This document shows positions 51,617 through 63,332 of a stretch of DNA of 64,000 nt, one piece after another; the first letter of the stretch is position 1; each line of letters begins with the position of its first letter. The stretch is from Cymbidium sinense. Taxonomy: Eukaryota; Streptophyta; Magnoliopsida; Asparagales; Orchidaceae. The stretch spans positions 159,015,983 through 159,079,982 of the forward strand of contig CM038216.1 in NCBI GenBank assembly GCA_021442155.1. The letters run 5' to 3'. The position numbers and the translations under genes were made by a program. The notes under the pieces are model-generated. The model was not told the origin of the DNA. It saw only the letters and a list, made by a program, of their open reading frames with translations, and did not search any database.

Positions 51617-51949
51617 ACAAGAAAAAGAATTCAAAACATGGAGGAAAGGTGGGTGGCCACATTAATGTGAAGCATTAAATTACCTTATTTTATGCCATCC
51701 ACCCATTTTACATGCTATTATTTTATTTGATTCAACCATAGTCATGCTTTTGAATTTTAAATGCAAAATTTCAAACATGGAGTTTCTAGAAGAAAATTAA
51801 AATTACATAAATAAAAAATGTTGAAATCATAAATGGGCCTTAGCATGGGCTAAGTCTTCTTCTTTCTTGAATTTTCTTGGGCTTTAGCTTGAGATCTTGT
51901 AAATGGGCCTTGAGCTCTAATTTGTTGATTCTCATGATGTTCTACATCA
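51617..51949 (-). repeat. 5' LTR of C2 (truncated)
   Basis: Matches 40,980-41,295. It begins TGATGTAGAACATC at 51,949 in the minus sense and stops near 51,617, where gag text starts at once. An internal deletion removed the downstream half of this LTR with the PBS. Confidence 0.8.
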
Positions 51950-53400
51950 TTTATAGGACCTAGCAATTTGGTTGAAGATGAACTGAGAATCCCCGAAGAT
52001 GCTGACACTCTGGATGCATAATGTAATGACTAACTCTAGACTAGTAATCATACCCTCATATTTCATTGTTGGTGCATATTTGGATAGATATGAGAATCTC
52101 ATTACATCATGGTAAGGAGTTAAGAGAACTACCTACCCCAAGAGTAGATCATGGGACTTCTCCTTTTGAGAGGAAGCCACCATCACATCTCCAATGGTGA
52201 ATGCAAGTCCCCTATGTTCATGATTTGTTCATCGTGGAGGTCATCCAAGTGGAGAATCAAAAAAGTTGGTGTGCTAAGAAATCTGTCCCCTTCCACAAAT
52301 ATACAAGGGGTCAATAACAATAAAAATCACCAAATCATCTAGATAACATTTCATGTCATGATATTGTAGTGGATTGATTCTAGAGATCGATTCACCATGA
52401 GAAAGCATGTGTAGCTTTGGGATGCAAAGATTTTAGGCAAGGTTTCAAGGGTAGTTTGCCAGTAGGGATTAGATAATGACTAAGGTAGTAGACATTTTAT
52501 TTTCCTCAACATTGGCTTGAGCCAACAATGCATCGAGGAGTCGCCTAATGCAGGGTGTAGGATCAATGGCTTCAAATAGGTTTGCTAAAACTAGCAGCAT
52601 CATCAGGTAGTGCTTGATGTCTTCAAAGGCATGATGGCACTTATCATCCCACTTGAACTTGGCATTCTTTTTGATAAGTGCTGAGAATGGCTGACATCTT
52701 CCTGATAGGTTGGATATGAAGCATCTTAGATATGCGAACTGCCCTTGAAATATCTGAGTTGAGTCGACTTTTAGGGGTGGTATTTCTAAGATAACCTTGA
52801 TCTTCTCTGAGATCTCTCCCCATGTCGAACAACAAACCAAAAAAATTTCCTTGAAGCCACTCCAAATGCACACTTCATGGGATTCATTTTAAGGTTAAAT
52901 TTTCTTAACCGTTCGAAAACTACTCTCAAGTCAAAGAGATGGTCTTCCTTTTCTTTTTTTTCTAACTACTAGATCATCAACATAGCATTTAAATTGATGA
53001 TGAACAAGTTCATTGAAACTACGAGTCATGGCCCACTAGTATGTAGCACTAGCATTTTTAAGGCTGAAAGGCATAACCTTATAACAAAAGATTCCAATCG
53101 GGGTTCAAAAGCGTTTCTTTCATCCTCATATCTTGATTTAGTTATAGATGACCATCCATAAAAGAATGTATGAGATGAGGCAATGTCCACCATCAATTCT
53201 AGTATAGAAAGTGAAAATTTATCTTTAGGACATGCCTTATTTAGATCCCTAAAATTGATGCATATGTGAATTTGGCCATTCTTTTTCTTAACTGAGATGA
53301 CACTAGATAATCAGGTAGGGTATTTTTCTTCTCTAATAAAATCAACATCAACAATTTTTTAATTTTAGAAGTGACTTATTATTTAATTTTGAATCCCATG
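51950..53400 (-). pseudogene. Tat-lineage RT and RNase H (minus block)
   Basis: On the minus strand RT blocks are readable over frame changes at about 52,900-53,330: INFRDLNKACPKD-type, VMPFSLKNASATYQ and the catalytic YVDD. The frame at 52,469-52,873 carries the connection: FISNLSGRCQPFSALIKK and HHAFEDIKHYL, strongly Tat-like, then LLDALLAQANVEEN at the start of RNase H. The part from 52,470 to 51,950 is decayed RNase H. It is cut by the C2 insertion; the integrase expected next is probably the piece at 39,930-40,570. Confidence 0.8.
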
Positions 53401-55110
53401 CATTTAGGAGCATGCTTGATAGGGTTAGCATTAGGATCTATCAGTGGACTACCAAATCAAAAAATAAACCACATTTCTTCATAACTCCATATGAAATAGT
53501 CCTTAAACTCAACTAATAGCCTAACTAAATCATTGGTTTCTTCTTCATTCAACAAGGAACTGATGTATGCATGGATCTTCTTTTATTTCTAAGTTAATTT
53601 CCTTGAGTTCGTCAATGGTTCATGTGATTTCTTCTTCAAACTCTGGTGGTGCATCTTTGACTGCAAGCTCATTTGGGTGATTTGAAGTTTCTAAACATGC
53701 CTCCTCATAAGAGTTAGAATGATTTGAGGAGGACCTATCGACTAAATGAGTGGTGATGACTAGGCAATCATCATCGACCCACTACCATGTCAATCCTAGT
53801 CTGATCTTGATTAAGAGTGTCTACTATCCCATAATCTTTCAAAATAGTTTCACCTGTGTTTAGACCAAGTATGTGGTATTAATCCCTTATTTTCTAAGTT
53901 AATAACACAAGGCGAATACCAATCAAGAGGTAGTTGTATTAAATCTTTATATGATCATCCTCAAGTTCTACATTGGCTCCCTGACTTGAGGAAGATGCTT
54001 TCAACAAAAACCTCTTCAGTCTAACATCTGTTGATGACTTGGGGCCTCCTTAACTACCAAACCTTCAACTTTCTAAGATAAAAGTGTGGTTAGAGCTAAA
54101 GTTCCCAACTGCTACTTGACTGTTCTATATAATGATTCAGATACATTCATTCTTTGCTTGGAGGCCTGGTCTTCACCATTGTCTGGCTTGAACGTCACCT
54201 CTAAAGGGACCCACTGAGAGGGGTTGGTTGGTGTGCTAACCATATGAGACTCATCCTCTAAACTGGACTCTAAGTCTATGTGGATAGCAGGGGTACTCCT
54301 GTGAGCTGGAACATAGCTCCTACTGGGTGGCCACCAGCAAAGAGGTCTTCCACCTATGGAATTGCCTCTGAATTTGCCTCTTCCCCTACCTAGTGGAGGT
54401 TGAGTTGTCCTACCCATGTGTTCATATGGAGGAACAAACTGTGGGTGGAATCCAACATGCTCACCTCTTCCTCGGTGTCTGTTTTCTTTCACTTGTGCTT
54501 TCTTTTTTTCCATTTTTCTTTTCTTTTTTCTTTTCAATTTTTTTCTCTTTCTATTTCTTTTTCTTTTGATTTTGAACTTTCACCAAGTTCACGAGAATAG
54601 ACTTTTTGGTTTGGAGGAAGATAGTAGGTTGCATCTCCATAAATCTTGACCTCTCTAACTGAGAATGGCTTCAAGTATCCTTTGACACAATACTCAATTC
54701 CACCTCTTCTGAATTTGATGCACTGGTGCAAAGAAGATGGAACTGTGTTGTTTGCATATATCTAAGGCCTACCAAAGCGGTGAAAGATATATTTGAATCT
54801 ATTATGTAGAACTTGGCTTCTATCTTCCATCATCTATCTCTAGTGGTACATATGGAGCACCTCTCGCCTTGTTCGTTGAATTCTTTCAACATCATTTGAT
54901 CTCCTCAGAGTTCAGAGGTGTCGATCCTCAAGTAGGCAAGGGTTTTTAGACTCATAATATTCACTGATGCACATTGATCAACTAACACCTTGGAGAGTCT
55001 GAATCTACCCATATCCACTGTGATTTAGTGGGGGGGTTATGCTCCATTGTCCCCAAAAGAAGGTCTTCATTGGTGAATGTAACTCCCGTGCTTCTCTTGA
55101 AAAACCCTCC
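53400..55110 (-). pseudogene. Tat-lineage protease and protease-RT linker
   Basis: On the minus strand [15 protein letters not shown] (about 55,050-55,090) precedes the protease. VLVDQCASVNIMSLKTL near 54,950-55,000 is the active-site region, with Asp kept and the following residues altered. FRRGGIEYCVKG and FSVREVKIYGDATYY (frame at 54,534-54,731) form its C-terminal tail. A Lys/Glu-rich and Arg/Gly-rich linker follows (54,112-54,537; GRGRGKFRG). Then comes eroded text to RT. The (Lys/Glu) run matches the pyrimidine-rich tract at 54,490-54,570. Confidence 0.65.
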
Positions 55111-57026
55111 TCTCCAATAATAATCAATTGAGCTAAGCATATTTTTAGATCAAGAAGGGCCTTGATCAATGACTCCCTTATCTCTTTGGATAAGATAAGG
55201 GCATCATATATGCTTAGTTTAGCTAGAAACTTTCTCAAATGAGTGAGGACATTGTAGTCAATTCTAAAAGCATATCCATGGGTGGAGCATCCTATGGAGG
55301 TGCTTTAATTAGAACCAATGACTTGTTTACCCTTATCGAGGTGCTACCCTAGGAGGTAGAACTTTGCCACCAAGGGTTAACTTTGGTGACTTCATGAGAT
55401 GGTTTAGTGGAAAGTTATACCTTCTCATCAGGTTCACCTACAACTTCTCTTATCGGATCATCAGAGTTAGATGACTCCAAGTCTATCTCAATGGGTGAAC
55501 CCGGTGATTTAGAAATGGGTGATCCATTTCAAAATTAGAAAGGACTATATCAAAATTGTTATAATTATTAGTAGTAGGAGAGCTTTCTACAAGAATAAAA
55601 TCATCAAGATAATCAAAAGTAGAGAGAATGTAAGCAGAACCAGTCTTCTTCTTCATTGATTTCTTAGATTTGAATGAAGGTACAAAGTAGAAATCAAGTA
55701 AAGTAAGCTGAGCAAGGGATTTGGCACCACTCCACATACAAGATACTAAGAAGAACCGGTTGAAGGAACTATGGCTACAACCAAGAAGGAGTGTTGGAAT
55801 CCGGTGGTTGCACTAATGTGTTATCTGGGCAAGTGGAAGCTATCACTCGCATCGAGCTTCTACCTCCTGTTATCTTTAGCAACTTGCAAACCTTCCTTAG
55901 AGTTGGAGGTTTGAGTTGCTCGTGCATATACAAGGGTTATTTTTTGATTTAGAAATTATTTTCTTGGAGGTTTGGGATAGGAGATATCCAACCTTCCTCT
56001 ATTGAGGAGATAATGTGTATCCCCAAGGAAATAGAACTAGAGGGTTGTTCTAATAGGTATTTTGTAGGGATAACATTGACACCCTACTTGTAGCTATGCT
56101 CAAGCTAGTGCTTAAAGGTAAAGTATTCTTCCAAGACATGTCCTAGCATGTGGTGGTAGGGACAATAGTTTGGATTATGACTCTTGCCCACATCCTCCAG
56201 CCTCCTAGGCTTTGGTAACTGAAAATCAGGTTTCATCAAGAGGTTCTTGAAGATCTTCCTGACTACCTCCCTTTTGAATGAAAAGTTTTGTCTGTCAAAA
56301 AATAGGTAAGTGGTAGAACGGAAGATAAGAATCTCGATGTTGATCGGAGGGAGATATCGAGTGTGTGGTGAGGCCACTATGGTAGGAGGTGGCCAATATG
56401 ATGGCCGAGGTGGTGGAAAAGGAGGTGGTAGAGGAGGCTGCTGAGCTCGATGTCATCTGACTCAACCCTAACTAGTTGTTTCCCCTTATCAACTAGGACG
56501 CTAACTTTTTTGAAATGTCTTCTGGTCTTGGCTTGGTGACCGATCTGGAAAGGTAACTATTTGACCTCTTCTGTAGACTAGCTTTTATTGATTAATTTCT
56601 CAAATGTCTTAATGGTGAACTTTAAGCATGAAGGTGATGGGGCCACAGAATATTCTTGAGCCATCTAAAATGTAATCAATACTATTGCATAACTGAGTTC
56701 CATTTCATAATTTCTTTATCATCTTGTTGATATTAATGAAGCATTACAAGGCAAACATCCACTCAAATGTGCTATGTGCTCCTGGGTTCCCACCGCCATC
56801 AAAATTTTGGGGACCTGAGGCACAAAGTTCTTAGGGTATTGGCCACCATCAAATTCCTACATGTAGTCTACCCTTTGGAAGATGAGCCACCTCAGGTTTG
56901 GGCCAACACATCCCTCACTTGTTGCTCCACCATATATTTGATGTCTTTTTCATGCATGGAGGTGCTATCCACCACCTTCCTATGCAGGTTACCCTCTACA
57001 GGAATGTCGGGTCCTACCAGGTCCTC
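55110..57026 (-). pseudogene. Tat-lineage gag (minus block)
   Basis: A minus-strand frame at 56,105-56,377 ends in a knuckle-like motif CPYHHMLGHVLEEY (C-x2-H...H; final Cys replaced by Tyr), which is usual in Tat gag. Upstream, LVGPDIPVEG and VEQQVRDVLAQT (about 56,890-57,025) look like the N-terminal side. Downstream frames at 55,483-55,737 and 55,005-55,238 ([21 protein letters not shown]) carry the gag-protease junction. Many stops are present. Its 5' side is cut abruptly at 57,027, where sense flips, so the leader and 5' LTR in the expected orientation are absent. Confidence 0.65.
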
Positions 57027-57038
57027 AAGCTTAAGCTT
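57027..57038. other. Palindrome AAGCTTAAGCTT at a pol-pol inversion junction
   Basis: Minus-sense gag text to the left and plus-sense second-RNase-H text to the right meet exactly at this perfect 12-bp palindrome. The same spot in the other copy (28,731-28,738, 'cctaagctt') is not palindromic. It is a probable recombination or self-integration scar. Confidence 0.55.
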
Positions 57039-58414
57039 CATCATTACTATGAGTATACCATGAAGCTGTTGGCCCAGATTCTCAAAGTCACTATCTACAA
57101 GGTTCCCCGAGTAGAGAATGCAATAGCAGATGCCTTGGAGAAACTTGCCAAAAGAGTTGGCATGTCCGAAAGATGAGTCCATTTCAATAAAGGTCCAAAA
57201 TAGACAAGTCTTATCCCTTATTGATTCTAAACTCATCGAGATACTTTCTCTTGAAGGGAAGGTTGTCATTTCCAAAATAGACAAGGAGCTAGTTTGGAGG
57301 AAACCGTTCATAGATTACTTGAACACCAAACTACAAGAGAAATCTCAAGCCCATCGTGAAATAGAGAGCTCTTTCATGATTGGATGGCATCGCAGTATTT
57401 TGACCGATGTGGTTATGTTGTTTAGAAAACATGAAGCTCATGGAATTATAAAGAGGTACATTCAGTCTATGTGGAGCACTCTCCAAAGATGAAGTTGAAG
57501 ATCAAAAGACTTGGATACTATCCTATGATCATAGATTGCATGGATGTAGTGATACCATTAGTGTGGTCGATCACCCAATATTCTACACCCTACATTGGCT
57601 TCATGGCCACTTGAGTGTTGGGTACCGACATTGTAGGTCCGATCGATCCTCCTTCTTCCATTGGGCATCGATTCATCTTACCACTACTTTTTCCAAGTGA
57701 AGCCATCCCACTCAAAGAGGTCACCACCATGTACTTTAGTTTTTCAAGAACCAAATCATATATAAGTTTGGTGTGCCTCGATGAATTATATCTCATAATC
57801 ATACAAGATTCAAAAGCACAAAGATCAATAGCGAAGACAATATAGATTGAGATACTCCACCATCTACTACCCCGAGCTAATGGTTTAGTAGAAGCATTCA
57901 ACAAAACTCTCATCTGAATCAAGAAAACTCTTGATGATAACAAACCAGTGGAACAGTTGAAGCCTTGTGGCCAACCGCACACATACAACTCCAACTCGTT
58001 ACCTCATTATCCTTAGTGTATGAGTCAAGCCATTCTTCCTTAGAAGTTCAACTCCCGTACTAAGGATAACATTGGGTAGCAAGATCATTATAGGAAAAAA
58101 TGCAAAGTTGTTTAGAAGAGCTTAAAGGTTTGAAAGAAAGTCGCCTGGTGTGCGGAACCTCGAGTTGTACAAGGCCAAAATGATTCAAGCTCACAATGTG
58201 GTCCACCCTAGATCTTTAGTAGGAGAACTTGTGTTAGTCATAAGGAGACCAATTATTGCACGAAAAGATGGGAGGAAAGTTTGAACTCACTTGGGAAGGC
58301 CCCTATGTCATAGAGATGGCCTACCAAGGAGGATCTTATCAGCTTATTAATTATAAAGGGGAACACCTAATGCTTCCAATTAATGGGCTCTATTTAAGAA
58401 AATATTACCCTTGA
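57039..58414 (+). pseudogene. Tat-lineage aRH tail and integrase (second plus copy)
   Basis: It is colinear with 28,735-30,190. It opens in the last part of the second RNase H (YYEYTMKLLAQ, VPRVENAIADALEKLAK). A linker frame follows at 57,130-57,492 (QVLSLIDSKLIE). Integrase begins near 57,615 with DIVGPIDPPSSIGHRFIL and EAIPLKEV; the rest is broken by many deletions. The C-terminus shows KMGGKFELTWEGPYV and GGSYQLINY, ending GLYLRKYYP with TGA at 58,412-58,414. It has more deletions than the first copy. Confidence 0.8.
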
Positions 58415-60654
58415 AACAAAACTTGTTTGAAAACAATTCATTAAAAAAAGAATAATATCTGATTTCATTCATCAAATCTTCTCTTCTTTCGAAGTATTGT
58501 TTGCTTGTCTTGCGAATCCATCATGATGTGTTTAGGATAGGTGTAAGAGTCCCCCAGTGGCATCCTATCCCACTTTCATAACACAAACACAATCTCCCAT
58601 TGCTTTAGAATAGGTGTGAGAGAACCCGAAAGGCATCCTATTTTGATTAGCATAACTAAGTTAGGTGTGAGAGAACCCAAGCGATGTCCTTTCTTAGTGG
58701 GAATTTTGTTGCCATCCAGGCATCATTTCATGATTCCCAGGTGTTTTATGCAAGAGTACCCTGAGGCATAATATTTCTTTTGCACATGCACATAACAAAT
58801 ACAAATCTTTTGTCTCGCTACTTTGATATGAGAGCAAGCCCCTGTCACTCACTCATTAGCTTAGGTCGGGCCTACATACTACCTCACTAGTATGTCACCC
58901 AGTGTTCATTTGTTGGAGGATGTAAGTCCCAATTTCTTCCTATTTAAAAGATGTGAGTCCTCATTTTCTTCTTGAACTAGCCATCATGCTCTAACTAGGT
59001 TGAGTATATTTGAGGTTTAGGATAAGTCCCCAAGAGGATCCTTTTCTCTTGACTACTTTTGAGGTGATAGTCCCCAGTGGCATTCACTCAGTAGTCCCTC
59101 TAGGTTGGATAGCACCTGTCGAGCCGAAGATAGACTATCCCAACAGCCAGTTCCACTATAGGAGGATGTGAGTCCCAGAGCTTTCTTCCTAAGCTGATTG
59201 TTCCAAACTGATGGGCACCTTAGGTTGGCTGATGTTCTCTATGCTGATAGTTACTCACTCGGTGAGTACACCACTCTTGGCAGATATGATTCCCTGTGCT
59301 TTCTGCTTGAGTAGGACACCAATACCTATTGAATTTATGACTAGCCATGCCATTTTCTCCAAGGTGTTGGATTAAGCCATTACTGGCCCATCCCTTGTGG
59401 GCTCTATTTGGATCAAGTCCTTTGCAACCCCATTTAGACACTACCTAGGTTACTTTTGGATTGGACAATTCCCCTTTCCAAGTAGCCACCCCTGTGGTTG
59501 GAAAATTTGTTCAGTGGATGTGCAAATACTCCCTTAGTTCAGTAAATCTGAGATAAGTCTAGGCTGATATAAGCTCCTTCTTAGTTTGATCCCTCATAAA
59601 CTAACAGGGTCCACGATAAAATAAACAAACAAACAAAAATTAATTTGCTTGCGGATTAAGATTCAAGCCCCCAAAGGACCCCTTGTCCCAAGCAGACATC
59701 TATCTTTAGTGTTTGTAGAACTTATAGGAATTGCACTACGAGTTGAGATAAATCCCAAGTGGTACTCTCCATCCATAGTAGCCTTTAGGTGGGGTTCAAT
59801 TTGTTTTGCCACAAGCGGTTACCATAATCATTCCTTCAAAGATGTAAGACTATGATGCATTCTTTCTAGCATGATTGTAGCGATGTCGACCCAGGTCGAT
59901 TCGATTTGTTGCCCAAAGCAACTAATCACATGTTTTAGTTTAGTTATTATTTTAGTTATTAGTTCTTTAGTTTGGTTACTAGTTATTATTAGTTCTTTTG
60001 GTTCATTATTATTAGTTCATTATTAGTTCATTATTATTGGTTCATTATTATGGTTCATTATTATTAGTTCATTATTATTAGTTATTATTGGTTCATAGAT
60101 ATTATTAGTTCATTAGATTTCCCCAAGATCTCTACTTTGGAGGATGTGATTCCCAGCTTTCTTCCTAGTACAACTATTGCATAAAAGGCATCCCTTTGGT
60201 TGGTTAGTCTACTATATGCTTAGTAGACTACCACTTTGGATTGGTAAATTTGAATTAGGTCTTAGCCTCCACTACTCGTACAACCCATTGCACAAATGTG
60301 GTTTATCCTAAAATGTAAACCTAAAAAATTTTCAAAAAATTCAACTCTCTCCTAGTGGAGATCTCTCTCTAGGTGAGATTCAAATCAAATCCAACCTTTC
60401 ATCTCCTTGTAAATGATTTGAACCTGCTTCCCTAGTGGAAGGTTCACACTCTGTCCCTTAGTGGATTTCTTCTTTCTCTCTTATGTCTTGAACATAAGTA
60501 GAGCCACATTGTAGTATGCTCTGGATTCCTTCTTTTCCTTGGGTCAGGGATAGATGGTTTCTGTTACTGATCTTTTGGTATTTTTGATCATTTTGATCAA
60601 CACCAATACGTGCGGTGTTCCTCGTAAGTCACACCACACCTATTGGGCGCCCTT
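58415..60654 (+). repeat. Non-coding 3' region of Tat element (second copy)
   Basis: There is no gene. It follows 30,191-32,697 in order: 'gtgtaagagtcccccagtggcatcct' monomers (58,545-58,700), 'gatgtgagtccc..ctttcttcctaag' units (58,918; 58,955; 59,167; 59,284; 60,138), 'aacaaacaaacaaa' at 59,620, and 'cctagtgga' units (60,350-60,470). It differs by an AT-rich insertion at 59,880-60,120. It ends 'ttgggcgccctt' just before the LTR. The boundary block 'tcacaccacacctat' is shared with 32,688-32,700. Confidence 0.65.
59936..60120. repeat. Degenerate 'attattagttc' minisatellite
   Basis: About a dozen units of 'ttattattagttca' or 'ggttcattattatt', 12-17 bp each. It is absent from the sister 3' region (31,700-31,780), so it arose after the two copies split. 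Confidence 0.8.
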
Positions 60655-61079
60655 TGTTGACCTTATGTTTAGAATGAGCTCTCAACACCTCCATCTTAGG
60701 CTTAGGATACCTCTTAGTCTTTAAGTGTTTCTTAGTCTTAAGACACATCTAGTGATTAGGTGGACACACTCGCCTAGCCCTAGAAGACTTACAAGAGTTA
60801 GCCATGGAATAGTCAAGCCTTAGGGGTGTTAGGAAAATCTCCAACCCTTTAGCTTAAACCATTCCTCACTTTCCCTCCTTCAAGTCAAACTCCAAATCAA
60901 TTCAATTTGATTTTCTCAAACTCAAATCAATTCCATGATTCAATTCCATAATTGAAATCCATGATTGAAACCCTTGATCAAAATCCATCAAAATTCCTAA
61001 GTTCAAATTTCCTAAGTCATTAACCATTTCCAAAGGACTTAGCCAAAATCATGATCAAAACCTATTCAAATCTTTGAGA

Positions 61080-61690
61080 TTTTCTCATGATCCATTTATA
61101 TTTCCATTTATATCCTCATATATAAATGAATAAATTTAAACCCATCAAATCAAATTAAAAAATTCAAAATCAATTCATGAAATTTCCTTAAGTCCCTTTA
61201 ATTTTCCATTAAAGGACTTAACCAAAATCAGCTCTAAACCTTGATCAAACCTATCCAAATCCTTGGGATATCCTCGAGCTTATTTATATCCTAATTTATA
61301 TTCTCATATATAAATTAAATATAAATATAACTCAATAAAATCAAACCCTAAAATTAAATTCTAAATTTAAAATGCATAAAAATTTCCTTAAATCCCTTAA
61401 TTTTTAATTAATGGATTTAACCTAAACTTTGATCAAACCATTTCAAACTAATGGGATTTTCTCAAAATGAACTTATATTCTTATTTATGTTCTCATATAT
61501 AAATGAAATATAAATATAAATCAATCAAATCCAATTTAAAAATTAAATTTCAAATTAAAAAATTCTCTTAAATCTTTAAATTCCTTTATTGATTTAGCCC
61601 AAATAATGATTAAAATTCTTCAAATTCTTGAAATTTTTCATGATCAATTTATATTCTCATTTGTATTCACATAAATAAATGAAATATAAA
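61080..61690 (+). repeat. ~180-bp tandem repeat, about 4 units, LTR copy 4
   Basis: 'ttatattctcatatataaa' blocks with 'gagattttctca' and 'cttaaatcccttaa' recur near 61,105, 61,295, 61,485 and 61,650, the inverse of 16,680-17,360. Confidence 0.7.
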
Positions 61691-62039
61691 TTCAAACAAT
61701 CAAAATCAACTCCAAAATCAAATTCAAATCCACCCAAACCCCAATCTAAGCCTTTCAAACCAAAATCTTAAACTTAAAGATCAATTCAAATCAAGCCAAA
61801 CTCTTGATTTTCTCTCATGGTTCAATCAATCCTACAATCATTAGCTCATATATAAATCCAAACTCCAATCCTTCAATCAAAACCCAAATCAAAAATCAAA
61901 CCCAAAATTCTTGCATATTCTTCCTTTGAATATGAAATTTTCAAATGGATCAAAATCTATTTGACTTTCAAACCTTTTGTAAGTGGATTTATATTTCAAT
62001 CATAGGTCCAAATACAAGATCAATCAATTTTAAATCAAG

Positions 62040-63130
62040 TTTGAACCAAGCCATTTGACCCACTTAGGCTCACTTGACCCAAAGTGTCCTAAAGTACTCT
62101 TATGAGCCAACTTTTGATCCTAACCAAATTGGATTGAACCAAACTCATACTTGCCTCCCATCATGATCAACAATCATCATGGGATGATCAATCAATCAAA
62201 TTGGGTCCAATTAAGTCAAACCTAAGGGTTGACTAAGTCAACACTTAACCTAAAATGAAACCTTACATAGCCAAATTCCACTACATGCTAAATTGATTGA
62301 AACCATTGATCGAAGTTTACTCATTACCCATGTTTGAACTTGACCAATCCAACATTTGAGCTAACCTAGTCCAATTGTCTATTTGACCCAAGTTGACCAA
62401 TTTTGACCTAAAGGCCAAAATGTGTCAAAACTTGATCTAAGCCAAATTGATTGAAACCAATGGGTCAAGTCCATCCCAAATCACTTGTGGAACTTGACCA
62501 AATCCTCAATTGGCCAACTAGACCTAACCCAGCCCATTAATTTAGACCCAACATGACCTAAAGGGGTCATGTTGAGCCAAAATTGAACTTAACCAAAATT
62601 GATTGGAAACAAGATACCAATCCACTCCATATGACTAACCCTAAACCTACCCTTGACCTAACCTAAATAGGTCAAATGGGTTAAATGGTCAACTTGACCC
62701 ATTTGACCTAAATGAGTCATATGAGCCAAAACCAAATCTAATCCAAATTGAACCAAACCAAAGGCTCCAAAACATTTCAAATGGTCATATGAACTTGTCC
62801 CAACCCTTGGTTTGACCCAATTTGACCCAAATTGACCCATTTTGACCTAAATGGGTCAACATGAGCCAAACCCTATCAAATGGATTCCAAATCCTTTGAA
62901 ACTTGGCCAAACCTATTTTCGCAACATACCAATCATACCCAAATTGAAAAAAATAGTAAAATGACCATTTTACCTCTAGCCCATAGAACAAATTTTGGCC
63001 TAGCCCATGGGTATTTTGAGCATACAATCATCACAATCACTTGAGGCTTTCCTAAAGCTCAAGGAGACTTAGTGATGTTCCCAACCCAATGGGTTGGGTC
63101 AACCCATTTGACCCATGAACCAAACCCATC
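62040..63130. promoter_or_regulatory. W-box-core-dense tract in LTR copy 4
   Basis: Same tract inverted: 'tttgacccacttaggctc', 'cacttgacccaaagtg', 'tttgacccaatttgaccc' and others give a high density of TTGACC and GGTCAA. Confidence 0.55.
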
Positions 63131-63313
63131 CCATAGCATGAAATCCAATTTTCAAACTCCCCACCCCAAAGCTCAATTGGATGCACATGAGTTAGCATTC
63201 CACTCCTCTCGCCAAACCGACCATGTGCATTGCTCTAACAACTCAAACAACCCAACCTATTATGTCAATTGGATCAAAATGACAAGCTTATTGCTGATCG
63301 TCCGATTGCCATA

Positions 63314-63332
63314 GGGGGAGATATACTCTCCC
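63314..63332. promoter_or_regulatory. Conserved hairpin, copy 4 (imperfect)
   Basis: 'gggggag-atata-ctctccc' keeps the shape with one mismatch in the right arm. It is in the same context ('gattgccat' before, 'ccatt' after) as copy 1 inverted. Confidence 0.45.

Larger units (their letters stand above)
40640..51949 (-). mobile_element. Chromovirus C2 (Ty3/gypsy, CRM-like), interrupted by C1
   Basis: C2 is a minus-strand element with matching sequence at both ends (about 40,980-41,295 and 51,617-51,949, direct repeats) and gag, protease, RT, RNase H and integrase fragments in order from right to left. It sits inside Tat pol (integrase on the left, RNase H and RT on the right). The sequence after the right LTR is 'tttat'. 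'cttat' at about 40,640 is a possible imperfect target duplicate, but the left edge is uncertain by over 100 bp. The right LTR lost its inner part together with the PBS and gag start. C1 lies in its integrase. All open frames are broken. Confidence 0.75.

Noticed and set aside
54400..54649. Phe/Ser-rich membrane-like open frames on the plus strand
   Set aside because: They are the antisense shadow of the Lys/Glu-rich linker of the minus-strand Tat pol.
60645..60654. 'ttgggcgccctt' as a primer-binding site reading away from the LTR
   Set aside because: It resembles a TGGCGCC-type site, but the pol sense and the GGCGACTCC motif at the other LTR end both argue for the opposite sense.
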